From Cristatella mucedo (Eukaryota > Bryozoa > Phylactolaemata > Cristatellidae), in NCBI GenBank assembly GCA_009760855.2, contig WPIO01000035.1, positions 3,857,501 through 3,921,500 of the forward strand: a DNA stretch of 64,000 nucleotides, read 5' to 3'. The position numbers and the translations under genes are program-made. Position 1 is the first letter of the stretch. Every line of letters starts with the position of its first letter. Below the pieces are notes generated by a model. It saw only the letters and a list, made by a program, of their open reading frames with translations, was not told where the DNA came from and did no database searches. Shown here in pieces: positions 13,086 through 23,559 of this stretch.

Positions 13086-13729
13086 TGGAACCCAGACTTG
13101 GTTAGGCTGGCTGGGAGCCGGACGGCTGTAATGAGGTTAGTGGTCACCGGTTAGGCAGGGGTCGGACCTACGGCATGGCCGGATGTGTGGTGACTTGAGG
13201 TCATAGGGGCTCTTGGGTAGAAGTTAACCGAGTAAGTAGTGGTGTTGGAGGCTCTCTGTCTCGCCGAGTTATGCACCTGGATGGTTGCAGACGTGCTCCG
13301 GCGATGCGGCCACCCACGCGAGGTGACGAGTGCCCAAGGCCCTAGCGGAGCTGGATAGCACGCTCGTTGTTGAGACTTGTATATTCCACGTTCCTATGTA
13401 GCGTGTTCGTGATCCCCCTACCGTGTGTTGGCGTCTTTCGGCGGAAGCTCTCGAATTTGGCGGACGTCGACTCCGACTAGCCAAGCAGTTACTCAGCTAG
13501 CCGGATCTTTTACGGTGTACGCTCGCACTGTTAGATTCGGAGTCGGTACAACGGCGTGACTGCGGAAGCCGACTGTCCAACTAACACGTTTGTTCGCGCC
13601 TGCTACGTCGTCTTGCACCGCTATAGTGTTCTTTGTTTAGGACCCTCCCTGTAGACTTGTCTAGTTCACCTGTTATTATTGGCGTATGCTTTAATATAAA
13701 TATGTTTAACCTGACGCGACTACATTACT
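13086..13729. mobile_element. GC-rich insertion, probable solo LTR
   Basis: The inverted-duplication partner near 34280 lacks this block, giving a filled/empty pair: TATTATGG continues directly to ATTTCA in arm 2. The block is much richer in G+C than its surroundings, has no coherent long ORF, and ends with an AT-rich AATATAAA-like stretch resembling a polyadenylation region. That profile fits a solo LTR. Exact ends are uncertain; a short ATTA or TATSG-like target duplication is possible. A non-LTR or DNA-element fragment cannot be excluded. Confidence 0.45.
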
Positions 13730-14385
13730 ATCGATTTCAATCATTTCATTAGTTTTTTATTCCATTCTTCTTTTAGCTGCGTTTCACACTGACTCGGAAC
13801 CAGCAGCTAACTAGGCCTCTTAAGGTCTGTCCGCACGAAGTCTGATTCCTTAGGCGACCTGATTTTTGTATTGGTTTAACGTATTCTTAACATAATAAAA
13901 ATGATCAATATCTCGATGACTACCGTTGATTGTGAATTTTGAACCAGCGGAAAACTTTAAAAAATTCAAACCTGGAAGTACATGCATACTATTTAAACGC
14001 CAAATAGCACAGATATATACGCAGCCTGAACTGACGCCGAAATGTTTAGGTTCACCTGTTTACAGCAGCAAACTCAAAGGTAAGTGGCTTTTGCTGCTAA
14101 CAGCTTAGCCAATATTTTTAATCTGATGCCATGAAGAAAATACAAAGTCTAGATAAATCTGGAGAGCAGTAAATGAAATTGACAGCAAGAAGTAGCAGCT
14201 CAGCATAGCTGGATATAGGTTGGCAAAGTTAGCAGCAGGAGTAACGCCACGTAAGGGTTTCAGTTCTGGGTGCAAGGTATGCATAAAAAATGTACAGAGG
14301 AAGAGGCTCTGTCACCAACAGTCTTTATGTGAAATATTGGCTATTTTATTGCACCGTTTACAAAAAAATATGGAAGGCTCCAGGA

Positions 14386-14549
14386 CAGCGGTTCTCAACC
14401 TGTGGGTCACGACCGCTTTTGGTGTCGAGAAGACCAGCAGAAAACATGCACTTCTACATTTTGCAAGCAATATCTTTATGGTTGGGAGTCACCACAACAT
14501 GATGAACTGTATTAAAGGGTCGGGGCACTTGAAATGTTATGAACCACTG
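14386..14549 (+). mobile_element. SPIN-like hAT MITE
   Basis: Terminal inverted repeats run from CAGCGGTTCTCAACC to GAACCACTG. An internal GTCACCACAACATGA..AACTGTATTAAAGGGTC region matches, as I recall it, the SPIN / OposCharlie3 hAT consensus. It is flanked by an 8-bp target duplication, CTCCAGGA / CTCTAGGA, close to the known TCTAGA-centred preference. It is internally deleted and has no transposase. Confidence 0.82.
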
Positions 14550-15130
14550 CTCTAGGAGGTAGCACAGGGGCAGTAGCTCGACTAGGTATGAGAAGGTAGC
14601 CGTCAGCCATTGTTGCTCAGGGTTATACTTTGAAGTTCTCGGCGTTTATTAACCAATCAAAGTGATCGCTGCTCCGTCACCTAGGGAGAGGCACGCATGC
14701 ATATCAATATGCTGAAGAGACAAAGATTGAAGCGGAAGCCGATCGTAGTAAGCATGTTGAGTTTAGCTGTTGCAGTCGACTTATGAAGTCACAGCTGGGC
14801 ATAGACCTAATTTGCCGGAAATCGGTATCACACCCACGAGCATGGATAGTATAAGCCTGGCTCTGGGGCAGCATCGAGCCAGTAAATAAAACCACAAACA
14901 ATTTTTCTAATAGCTAAGACTGAAAAACAAAATAACATCGAGTAATAGTTATTGTAACTCTTAAAAAACTGACGAACTGGTTGATTAGCTTTCATAAGAG
15001 GGCTCGTTTCTGTTTTGCAAGTCTACAAGCTTTTTGAAAAACTCTTACAGAACAAAAGAAGGCACAAGGAACAAACTAGTTAGACCGCCGGTAAGCATCT
15101 TATCTTAAGAAATTGCGTACATGCATGGCA

Positions 15131-15345
15131 CCAGGACTCGGGCACCGCCGGGCGGGCTTCTGGGCGGGCCGCTTGTCTGATCACTGGTCCGGTAGCTGGG
15201 CTGGCCACTGGGAGGGCGATTAGGAGGGCTGCTGGCAGGGCCAATCGACGGGCCTCTGAGCGGGTCACTTGCATGGCCACTGGCAGGGCCGGTGGGTATC
15301 GCTTGGAGGGTAGCTGGGTGTGTCCTCCCGGCGGGCCGTTTGGGC
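15131..15345. repeat. GC-rich degenerate minisatellite
   Basis: There are roughly a dozen imperfect repeats of a GGGC(C/T)..CTGG(C/T) core with a spacing of about 12-20 bp. It is strongly G/C-rich against AT-rich flanks. The inverted arm at 32.8 kb lacks it, so it expanded or arrived on one arm only. The open frames across it reflect low complexity and are not called as genes. Confidence 0.6.
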
Positions 15346-15714
15346 GTATTTTTTCAATTGATGAGCCATTAATTAAGTGCATTTCTAAAATTATATCGCT
15401 AGGCTAGATTTCATGTCAAGGGAAAAAGGTCTGTATTTGTCACAAAGAGGTAGACACGAAAAACCATATTAGCCAAGGTTCTAGAAAAAACACCGAGACT
15501 AAGCGAGTAATGTAGAAGCACACACACATGGAGCAGAAATGCATGAACTTAATAAAATGTTTCCCTTAATATTTAAAATAGAATGCTAAAAGCAGCAAAC
15601 TCATTCTGGAAGACTATTTTTGGCGGAGCACGATCAGAACCTAAGCAGATACTAAAACGTTTTTCGTCGCCTTATCAGTCTCTAGTGTCACGCCACCGAA
15701 TATTTTGCATTTAG

Positions 15715-16317
15715 TCACTAGAGTAGATCATCGATCCAAGCCATATCGAGCACATAGATAAGCAAAATTGACCCTCAGCTTACTAAATCTAATAAAACCC
15801 TGCCGAAGGATATTGCGGGCTCCACTACTGGTGGTGCCCTACCGTCAATTTATTTAAGATTCAGATTTGCAACCGTGCCTCCCTCTGAAACCAAAGACTT
15901 TGATTACCCGGAGCTGCCAACAGAGCCATTAAGGCAACTCCAGCTATGAGCTATCTTGCTTTGTTTTTGGTCAGAACTGCGGCAATATCTTAATGCCTTC
16001 TGGCCTCTGAATTTTGTTGATTACTGAAAAATTGTTGGCAAACTCATTCCCAGTTGTTTGTTTTGAAGCGATTCAACTTTTTCACTTGCAACGCGGCAAT
16101 ACGAATGCCTTCGTCTGTCCCTTTTAACCATTACATCGAGTTCCGAAAACCAATAACATAGAAAAGAGTGATTGTAATCTAATGCCCTTATCATGGAGTC
16201 ATTTAATGAATGATGGTACAACGTATAAGCTTCTAACATGTTTAGGTTTATAGCTGCTAAAGACTCGAGTGAATAAACGACGTTTGCAGAGGCCAAGCAA
16301 GGAATGCCAGGGACGTA
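15715..16317 (-). repeat. 91-codon-ORF repeat unit, copy 1 (3' part)
   Basis: It is homologous to 23560-24480 and 25050-25930 on the plus strand. On this strand an ORF at 16296-16021 encodes 91 residues (VVYSLESLAAINLN..., MVKRDRRRH). The 23872-24147 ORF has the same length and stop position, and the shared core Y.HSLND.(M/I)RA.D.NHS. The remainder of the unit continues at 18490-18790, separated by a LINE insertion. Confidence 0.6.
16021..16296 (-). CDS. Unrecognised 91-aa protein, repeat-encoded
   Basis: The ATG frame opens with residues resembling a membrane-anchored or helical N-terminus (VYSLESLAAINLNMLEAYTL), then a basic stretch, MVKRDRRRH. A homologue of identical length exists at 23872-24147; a third copy (about 25347-25620) has several stops and frame changes. 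I do not recognise the family. It may be an exon of a low-copy gene carried in duplicated DNA, or a repeat-borne frame that is open by chance. Comparing the two copies, the most conserved parts are SLAA..LN.LEAYT and (E)L.VMVKRD. Confidence 0.35.
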   Translation of the reverse strand: MASANVVYSLESLAAINLNMLEAYTLYHHSLNDSMIRALDYNHSFLCYWFSELDVMVKRDRRRHSYCRVASEKVESLQNKQLGMSLPTIFQ

Positions 16318-16322
16318 CTTAA

Positions 16323-18483
16323 TAATAATAATAATAATATTGCACTTGATAAAGCGCCCTCAGAGAACTTAATCTCTTTCTAGGCGCTTTACATTTGCTG
16401 CAAAGTGATACGCAATAGAATAGTAAGTAAAATCATGCTTGAAAAACAAACAAAATGAATAACATGGTTAGGGGTTACATGCACTGGGTCAGCATGCAAA
16501 TGTGGTTAGTGGCAGCATGAACAGTGTCAGCACGCATAAGCACATCGAGGACGAATCACAAGGACCCACTAAACGCTGTCCTAAATAGGTATGTTTTTAA
16601 GTTTCTTTTAAATGTGGTCAGGTCAGGGGATGTTCTGATGCAGGTCGGGAGGGAGTTCCAGGCTGTGGGAGCATACGAGCTAAATGCACGGTCTCCAAAG
16701 GATTTAAGGTTTGTACGAGGTATTTGTAGACTGTTGGATTCCGAAAAGCGAGTGGTACGATGCTTTGCCTGATGGGGTAGTATATCTGAAAGATAGGCTG
16801 GAGCCATAGAATGAAGAGACCTAAAAGTGAGCGACAAAACCTTGAAGTCAATCCGTTGCTTGACTGGTAACCAGTGCAGGTCGGCGAGAAGTGGAGTAAT
16901 GTGGCAACTGCGACGCTCACGACAGACAAGCCTAGCTGCAGAGTTTTGCACCAGCTGCAATCGCCTGATCGCACATGCTGGTAGGCCAGTAAGCAGTGAG
17001 TTGCAGAAGTCGAGACGAGATGTCACGAATGCATGGACCAACTTGGACGTGGTATCCTTATCTAAACAAGCCCTAATTTTAGCAATGTTATGAAGCTGAA
17101 AATAGGCTGATTTGACTGTGGAGCTGATGTGGTCGTCTAACGAGAGGTCGCTTTGGAATATGACACCTAGATTTCGAGCTGATGCAACTGGAGATATGCT
17201 GGCAGAGCCCATTTTGAAAGTCAGCCTTTCCAATTTCTGAATAACACTAGGTTTGCCCATAACTAGTAGGTTAGTTTTATCATCGTTTAGTTTTAGAAAA
17301 TTTGCTGCCATCCATGATCGGATGTCATCAATGCATGCAGCAAGTGAGTTGAGAGAATTTGAGGTGCTCGAAGGCTGGGAGGGATCAAAGCAAAGGTACA
17401 ACTGAGTGTCATCCGCATAGAAGTGAAAGCCTAGATTGTGCTTGGCAATCACATCAGCGAGAGGGAGAGTATAAACGGTGAAAAGGACCGGACCTAGCAC
17501 AGAGCCCTGAGGTACTCCATATTTTAGAGGTACTTCAGATGATCTTTGTCCATTCACGTCAACACTCTGGAGTCTCCCACTGAGATAGGACCTGAACCAG
17601 TGCAGAGCAGTGCCAGTGATGCCCAGGCGAGATGAGAGGCGCTCTAGAAGTACTTTGTGATCGATGGTATCAAAAGCTGCCGAAAGATCGAGCAAAACAA
17701 GAAGAGACACTCTACCCATGTCTGCATTCCTAAGCAGGTCGTTGTACACCCGAAGCAATGCTCACTCTGTGGAGTGATTAGCTCTAAAGCCAGACTGGAG
17801 CTTACTAGCAAGGTGTGAGGTTTCGATATACGAGTTCAGCTGGTCTGCCACGACCCGTTCCAGTGTCTTTGATAGGAATGGTAGAAGGGAGACTGGGCGG
17901 TAGTTGCTTAAGTTCTCTTGGTCTAGTGTACCTTTCTTGAGAAGTGGCCTGACTACAGCTTTTTTGAAAGGTGCTGGGACCTGACCTGAGGCTAATGACA
18001 TATTAATGATGTTGGTTATGCATGGCAGCAGCAGATCAATGCAACGTAGGAGCAGGACAGTGGGAATAGGGTCCAGTGGACTTGTTGTCTTCTTTGATTG
18101 AGATACGAGCTTTAGGACTACATCACTAGAGACCTGTTTAAATGCAGACATTGAGGCGCAGCCAGGAACCGAGGAACAGCATTCTAGTGGGAAGGTTGTC
18201 ATCGCAGGGATGGATTCCCTGATTTTGTCTATCTTCTGTACAAAGAATCGAGAGAAGCGATCGGCTAGATCATCACAAGGATCATCAGGTAAGGAGCTAA
18301 CCTGTGAACGGTTGAGGAGATGGTTTATTGTCGACATCAGCATTTTTGGATTGTGCATCTGTGATTCAACAATGTTTCTATAGAAGCTAGACTTAGCCTT
18401 TGCTAGGATCGATTGGTACGACCTACAGTAGTCTTCATATGCCTGTCGATGGACAGTTAGTCCGGATCTTTTGTATGCCTTTT
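16323..18483 (-). mobile_element. LINE family 1, 5'-truncated insertion
   Basis: It interrupts the 91-codon repeat unit. The 5-bp target duplication CTTAA is visible at both ends (16318-16322 and 18484-18488). The element has an AAT tail (as read on +) at the left, a 3' UTR, and RT-domain coding sequence; the endonuclease part is missing, as in usual 5' truncation. It is the best-preserved LINE in the window. Confidence 0.88.
16556..18482 (-). pseudogene. Non-LTR reverse transcriptase, one nonsense codon
   Basis: Two abutting frames (18482-17762 and 17758-16556) are a single RT coding region split by one in-frame TGA right after NHSTE. Motifs in order: NYRPVSLLPFLSKTLERV, GFRANHSTE, DLSAAFDTIDH, GVPQGSVLGPVLF, and the catalytic YADD about 114 codons after the second ATG. 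The thumb and C-terminal region then follow (SRLDFCNSLLTGLP, LHWLPVKQRIDFK). This order is typical of L2/CR1/Rex-type LINE ORF2. The endonuclease domain is absent. Confidence 0.92.
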
Positions 18484-18489
18484 CTTAAT

Positions 18490-18800
18490 TTGTTTGTGTT
18501 TACTGGTTAGATGTCAAAAGGTATTGCTTTCCTTAAATATGAGCAATGAATAATTGGCATACTCGGCAATAATATAACTAGTCAAAATCCGGATAAATAC
18601 GCAAAACAAATATTAGGCAAAGAAAAAAAATATAAACCGAGCGAGCACCAAGATGATGTTGTGAAACTAGCCTTGCAATATCCCGGTGTCAAGTTTTGGT
18701 TGCAAGTCCGGCGTGTTCAGCTAAGCTAATGCACCCATTTACATCCTCACCAGAGTGCAATCATAGAGGAAGTCTTTAGTAATTAGTAGGTACACAACCA
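18490..18800 (-). repeat. 91-codon-ORF repeat unit, copy 1 (5' part)
   Basis: The reverse complement matches 25040-25290 and 23590-23800: GCTGAACACGCCGGACTTGC, a CACAACAT box, a GCGTATTTATCCGGATTTTG box, and the ACCTTTTGACATCTAACC box next to the LINE insertion site. A translated core, HRDIARLVSQH.LGARSV, is shared with the other two copies, which suggests former coding capacity. Confidence 0.6.
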
Positions 18801-19222
18801 ATTAAGAGATGTTTTTTATTTCAAATATTAATACTCCAATAGCAATATTAATATACATATCTAATAAACAAAAATAATACCTATATCACGAATGTGGTTT
18901 TACAATTGAATACAGCAATTCCAACTAATATTGTTAAAAACGATCATCTTTTCTCCTACCGTCTTCTCCAAGAATTCATGTTTTGCCGACATCGTACATG
19001 CTTCCTTCTATGGTACTTACCTCCTTCAGCACATGTAACCAGTAGAAAATGCTTCTTGCATTTTCTCCGTTTGGTGAAATGAGGGTTGAACCGAATCTGT
19101 GTCGAAAGGCTCACATTCTCTAGAAGCGAAACCGAAATTAAACTTTGAAGCGCTTGTGACGTTGGGAGAATAGACATTTATATTGAAATTTACACGGTGG
19201 AACTGTTAATGGTAATTTAGAC

Positions 19223-19506
19223 ATGCAAAATAATTTTATTAGAATTGTGAATGATCCTGTTAATCCAACTGATGGTGTAAACCTTAGTTATCTAAATAAA
19301 ATATCAGATGGAAATGTTGGTAAAATAAAATTTGTAATTGCTATCGATTCAATATTAAAGACACAAATAAGAGAAATATAATATGATGGATTGATAAAAA
19401 TTCCTGATAATATCTCTAATACTGTACTTTCTAAAGGATTATTTATGATTTCAACAACATATCAAACACCTGATATGAAAACAAAAATTCTTGCTCCACT
19501 TCAACA
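19223..19506 (+). pseudogene. Tail-fibre-like fragment 1
   Basis: A frame with the repeat core DPVNPTDGVNLSYLN, preceded by GNLDMQNN, is closed by TAA near 19380; a further open stretch follows to about 19500 in another frame. The core matches the fibre-repeat pattern (DP.N..D.....Y). The fragment is broken and no start can be assigned. Confidence 0.45.
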
Positions 19507-19684
19507 GCAGAAATAAATCCTAATTATAAATTTCAAATATTTGGAAGTTTCATTCTAATGAACGAAAAAGATTGATAAATTATATGCCAATCATATGTTC
19601 AAAAGATTTTCTTAGTGAGCGAAGTGTATTTTTAACCTCTTATATAGCACTATCCAAAAAATGCTATCTAGAAAAGACTAACAA

Positions 19685-20236
19685 ATGGATGGGACGTTGA
19701 ATTTTGATTCAAATAGAATAATTACTGTTGGAGAAACTATTGATTCATTGGAAACAGTTAATAAATCATTTGCTGATAACAATTATTCAAGAAAGAATTC
19801 TGATCAACATATAACTGGCAACTTATCTGCAAAAAAATATGTAAGAATATCAGATCCTGTTAATGGAAGAGATATTGCTACAAAACAATATGCTGATACA
19901 AAAACAGGAATGTATGAACAAGATGAAACAGTAAATGGAAATGTAAGTGTTGATAGACTAATAATGAATAGAAGAGAAGCAAATTTTAATAATTATTCTC
20001 CAACTGATGTAATTGCTAATAAGTACATGCATCATTTTTATTTGAATTGTGGAAGATTACCCTTTGTTAGAACATTTATTAATAATGTTGGTTTTATTGG
20101 ATATTGGGGTAATTTAACTGAAAATAGTATAAGCAATATTGGAACACCTACACAATCTTATTCTTCTACTAATGGTCAACAAGTTTTAGACAAGCTATCA
20201 GATGTTAACATTAAAAACCAGTTTACTCAAGAATAG
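19685..20236 (+). pseudogene. Tail-fibre-like fragment 2 (183 codons)
   Basis: The ATG frame contains two fibre-type segments: GTLNFDSNRI near the start and DPVNGRDIATKQYAD at about residues 57-71. A region with no recognised motif follows. Codons are strongly A/T-ending, unlike the LINE ORFs. The stop at 20236 lies just before a further open frame, suggesting one ancestral protein broken by mutations. Function is inferred as a virion or attachment protein; it is probably non-functional here. Confidence 0.5.
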
Positions 20237-20929
20237 AAATAAAAATAAAAGATATTTTTTTGCAGTTGTAGGTAGTAGTAATTCTATTAGTGATAATATT
20301 AGATATACATTCTTCAAAAAAGGTTATATTTGCAATACATTTTTACTGAAAGATGATAACAGAACAAGAGTAAATTATAAATTTGTTGTAGTTGATATCA
20401 TTATGTACACAAGTAAAATAAATGGTGATATTATATTTTTAAAATATAACCAAAAACTTCATTCCCAAAATCTATATCTTTCTAGTTTAATTGACGTTAA
20501 ACATTATGGTTTTGAGACTAATTATATGTTACTATTTGGTGAATATATTTCTAGTTTTATTACTCTTTTTGATACTCCTGCATCAATAACAATTGCATTT
20601 AATCTTGTTTATCCAATTTTAAATTTTGGAAAACAATTTCAACTCTAACTGATTTTGATTATATTGAAATTTTATTAGTAAATGGAGTAATTTTCTCAGA
20701 ATCCTTTTCTTTTGACCTTGCTAAATATGAAAATAGTTTTGAACTTGCATCATGGGTAGCAGGTGAAACAGTAACTTCTGAAGAAGAAGTTAAAAAAATT
20801 ATTAGTGCTCCTTTTCATTTTTATCCAGTGATGCAATCTGTAATTATTGAACCACTTGAAGGTAAAGAACCTTCTCAAGATAGTCCTCCTCCAACTGGAT
20901 ATGATCCTGCGGAAGAAATACCTATTTAA
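20202..20929 (+). pseudogene. Continuation of the tail-fibre-like protein, frame-changed
   Basis: A frame to 20648 is followed by a second open frame to TAA at 20927-20929. The two fit a single protein if one base is lost near 20635. The C-terminus is acidic and proline-rich (SQDSPPPTGYDPAEE). No family was recognised for this part. Composition and codon use are the same as in the fragments to its left, so it is taken as the same relic. Confidence 0.4.
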
Positions 20930-20935
20930 ATCTTC

Positions 20936-21575
20936 CAATCCATAGTTTCTTTAATCAATTCTTCAGGTATATCAAAACTCTTTTCAGAATCTTTCATTTG
21001 CTTAGTTAGTTCTATTTTTTAGAGTATGCTTCAGATCTCATACTATTTTTTTCTAGTTTTATGTCTATAAGGCAGTCTTCATAAATGCCCTTACAAGTGC
21101 TATGGGGCTGATTCTGCACTGTACCGTAATTTTGGGCAGCTCATCGGAGAGTAAGTACAACAGTTTATGTCAGTGTTACAGTTTCTTAGCTTGATTCTTT
21201 CCGATCTGTTCATATGTAATTGACCGTGCACAAACGTCTGCATAATCTTTGCCGTTCCTTCAAATCGTATGGCTTGCCAAATATGTCCATACAAATCGAA
21301 GATTCTGTATTTCCAACGGATACATTGTACACAAGGATTGCTTATGCCTTTGTAACCCTATGGTTGGCATAGGTACAGGTAATAATAATATTGCACTTGG
21401 TATATGCATATACATGTGATGCACGTGCATTCGGGTTAATTTGTATTCAGTGGTAAACCGAAAATGCCAGAAAATGTTACCACAAGGTGATATTAATATC
21501 AGGAAACAATACTTGGTTGTTAACTGTACATTTTGCCACCTTGATTAGCCTATTAGGCACGAACATCTCAAAATT
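20936..21575. other. Unassigned sequence with a LINE-tail remnant
   Basis: AT-rich sequence to about 21070, then ordinary composition. A short TAATAATAATATTGCACTTGG stretch near 21380 resembles an inverted family-1 LINE tail. Nothing else was recognised. Confidence 0.35.
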
Positions 21576-22095
21576 AATGGTTTGGTGGTTCACTTTCAGC
21601 TCTCTTCATTCTTTGGCTCTAACCGACTTATCAGATCTACTCTTCCACCAGGCAAAGCATCGTACCACTCGCTTTTTTAATAGAATCGCATACCTATACC
21701 TTGTATAAACCTAAATTTAAACATCAAATCCTTTAAAAGCCGTGCTTTAAGTTTTATGCTCTCAAAGCCTAGAACTCACGGCCGACTTGCATCACGACAT
21801 ATCCTGATCTGGCTACATTAAAAAAGCAACTACAAACGCACCTATTTATCACAACGTTTAATGGGTACTTGTCATGCATCCTTTATGCGGTTATTATCCA
21901 GACTCTGTATGTACTGCCACTAACCATATATACTTGCTGACCCTGTACATGTTGCACCCGATCATGCTCCTCCTTTAGTTTACTGAGCATTGAACCACCA
22001 ACCATTTGATTGTGCTTCCTTTGCAGCAATTGTAAAGCGCCTAGGAGGCGATTGAGTTCTCCGTGGGTGCTCTATCAAATGTATTACTATTATTT
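21576..22095 (+). mobile_element. LINE family 1, 3' fragment
   Basis: It matches the end of the RT ORF (LSDLLFHQAKHRTTRF) and the 3' UTR including AAAGCGCCTAGGAGG. It is decayed, with several frame changes, and ends in ATTACTATTATT. Confidence 0.75.
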
Positions 22096-23390
22096 CTTCA
22101 AGTGGGCTGAAAAAGTTGGCTTCTCAAACAATTGTTTTGTTAACATAATCACAGCGAATCAAGGATTTGCAGCTGTGCCTAGTATCCATCTCTCAAAAAA
22201 GCATCCCCACGACTGAGTGTGTTCTTCAGAAGTAGTCAACGATTAAGACTTATGATTTTATGCACGTACAAATGTAAGCTAGATAAGGTTTGCAGTAATG
22301 CAGGAAATTTTATCAATATAAAGGCTAAGCAAGAAATCGGACGATAAAGTTAGCTAATTAAAACGTTGCCTTCGTCTTCAAAAACACTGGAGGTGCAAAA
22401 ACCATTGCTGTTTGATACTTGGTGTATCCAGGAAATATGATTTTATAATAATAAGATATTCAAAACTATGCCAAACAAAACAAACCCTTTTAAAAGGATG
22501 TAAATATTGAAAGACAGATATAGTTCCTGACATTGTAAAATAAATAATTGATTTAGCATTATTAAAAGGTTTAAGAAATCAAGCACATTATAATTTTGTA
22601 TTATTTATTAAAAATGGTACCAAATCTTTCAGTTATTTTATTCAATAAATTTCATCGGCTAGCGTTGCATTAAATGCTGAATTTAGTTAATTGAGGTTGT
22701 ACCTTAATCTTTTACCAGACTTGTTTGCACTTTTTGCTCCGGCAACTGGTATCATGTGACGCGTGCCATAAGACCACCTAGTTCTCAGACGCAGGTTAAT
22801 TGTATGTATGTAGTCACACCGTAGACAGGCAAACGGGTATATTCCGCTTTATGTACATGGAAACTCGCTTATTTGCATTAAAATATATATGCAGATTTAT
22901 CTGCATGGATGTATCTTTTAATTTGCATATGTATGAATACTTTCTTGCAATGCAGGCCTTGCTAAGTTTCTCCTTCATCCACAAATTTTCAAAGGTTTAA
23001 TGTTAGTATGGCAAAAGTCCTGCTGATTACAGACTCTAAAGGAATCCAGCTTGAATTAGTACTGAGAACTAGTAAGGTGCGTTACTGTGCACGAAGACAG
23101 CCTGTGTCTTCTGATAGAGTCATTACATTTTAATATAAATGTTGAATTCACTCGTCATGCACCACCCAATGACATGAGCACGTTAAAGTAGAATTTTTCG
23201 TTCGCTTATAGAGCCTGTCTGCCTTTCGAGAGGCATTAGGTAACCCTCATTTCATCGAACGGAGAAAAGCTAGAAGCATTGCCTAGTGAATACAAGTACT
23301 GAAAGAGGTAAGTCCCGTAAAATGAAACATATTCGATCTTGGCGAAACATGAAATCTTGGAGAAGACAACAGGAGAAAAGATGACCGTTT
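22096..23390. other. No gene recognised
   Basis: AT-rich sequence without a convincing exon or repeat. A 66-codon frame at 22800-23000 lies in low-complexity TATGTA-rich sequence and is not called. Confidence 0.3.
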
Positions 23391-23559
23391 GGCATCATTA
23401 GTTGATATTTTTCTATTCAATAGTAAAACCGTATTTGGGATATGCGTCTTATTGGTGTGTATTAGATAGGCATGATAATATTTGTATTGTAGTCTTAATA
23501 ATATTATTTAAGATTCGAAACCATCCCTTCATTGGGTGTGCTCCTCCTAATTACAACAA

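Larger units (their letters stand above)
12795..15120 (+). repeat. Inverted duplication, arm 1
   Basis: It aligns in reverse complement with 32805-34565. Shared landmarks: TCGCGAGC.AACAATCGATAG near 12880, the GCGTTTCACACTGA block near 13780, the SPIN-like MITE at 14386, and the GCAGTCGACTTATGAAGTCA box near 14775. Arm 1 carries a 640-bp insert absent from arm 2. Confidence 0.8.
19190..20935 (+). mobile_element. Very AT-rich island with phage-tail-fibre-like coding remnants
   Basis: Base composition changes sharply to about three-quarters A+T. Almost all of the island is coding-like on the plus strand but split by stops and frame changes. The motif DPVN.(T/R)D...... followed by a Tyr-containing tail recurs (around 19260-19290 and 19855-19900), as in tail-fibre-type repeats of phages. 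Similar repeats also occur in some eukaryotic virus-like DNA elements of the Polinton/Maverick or adintovirus kind. No polymerase, integrase or capsid gene and no terminal repeats were seen. I infer a degraded viral or virus-like insertion; the exact source is open. Confidence 0.5.

Noticed and set aside
15080-15382. 100-codon minus-strand frame
   Set aside because: It coincides with the GC-rich minisatellite, is Ala/Pro-rich by composition, and is not present in the inverted partner.
16524-17093. Plus-strand frames of 82-88 codons
   Set aside because: They are shadows of the LINE reverse transcriptase on the opposite strand.
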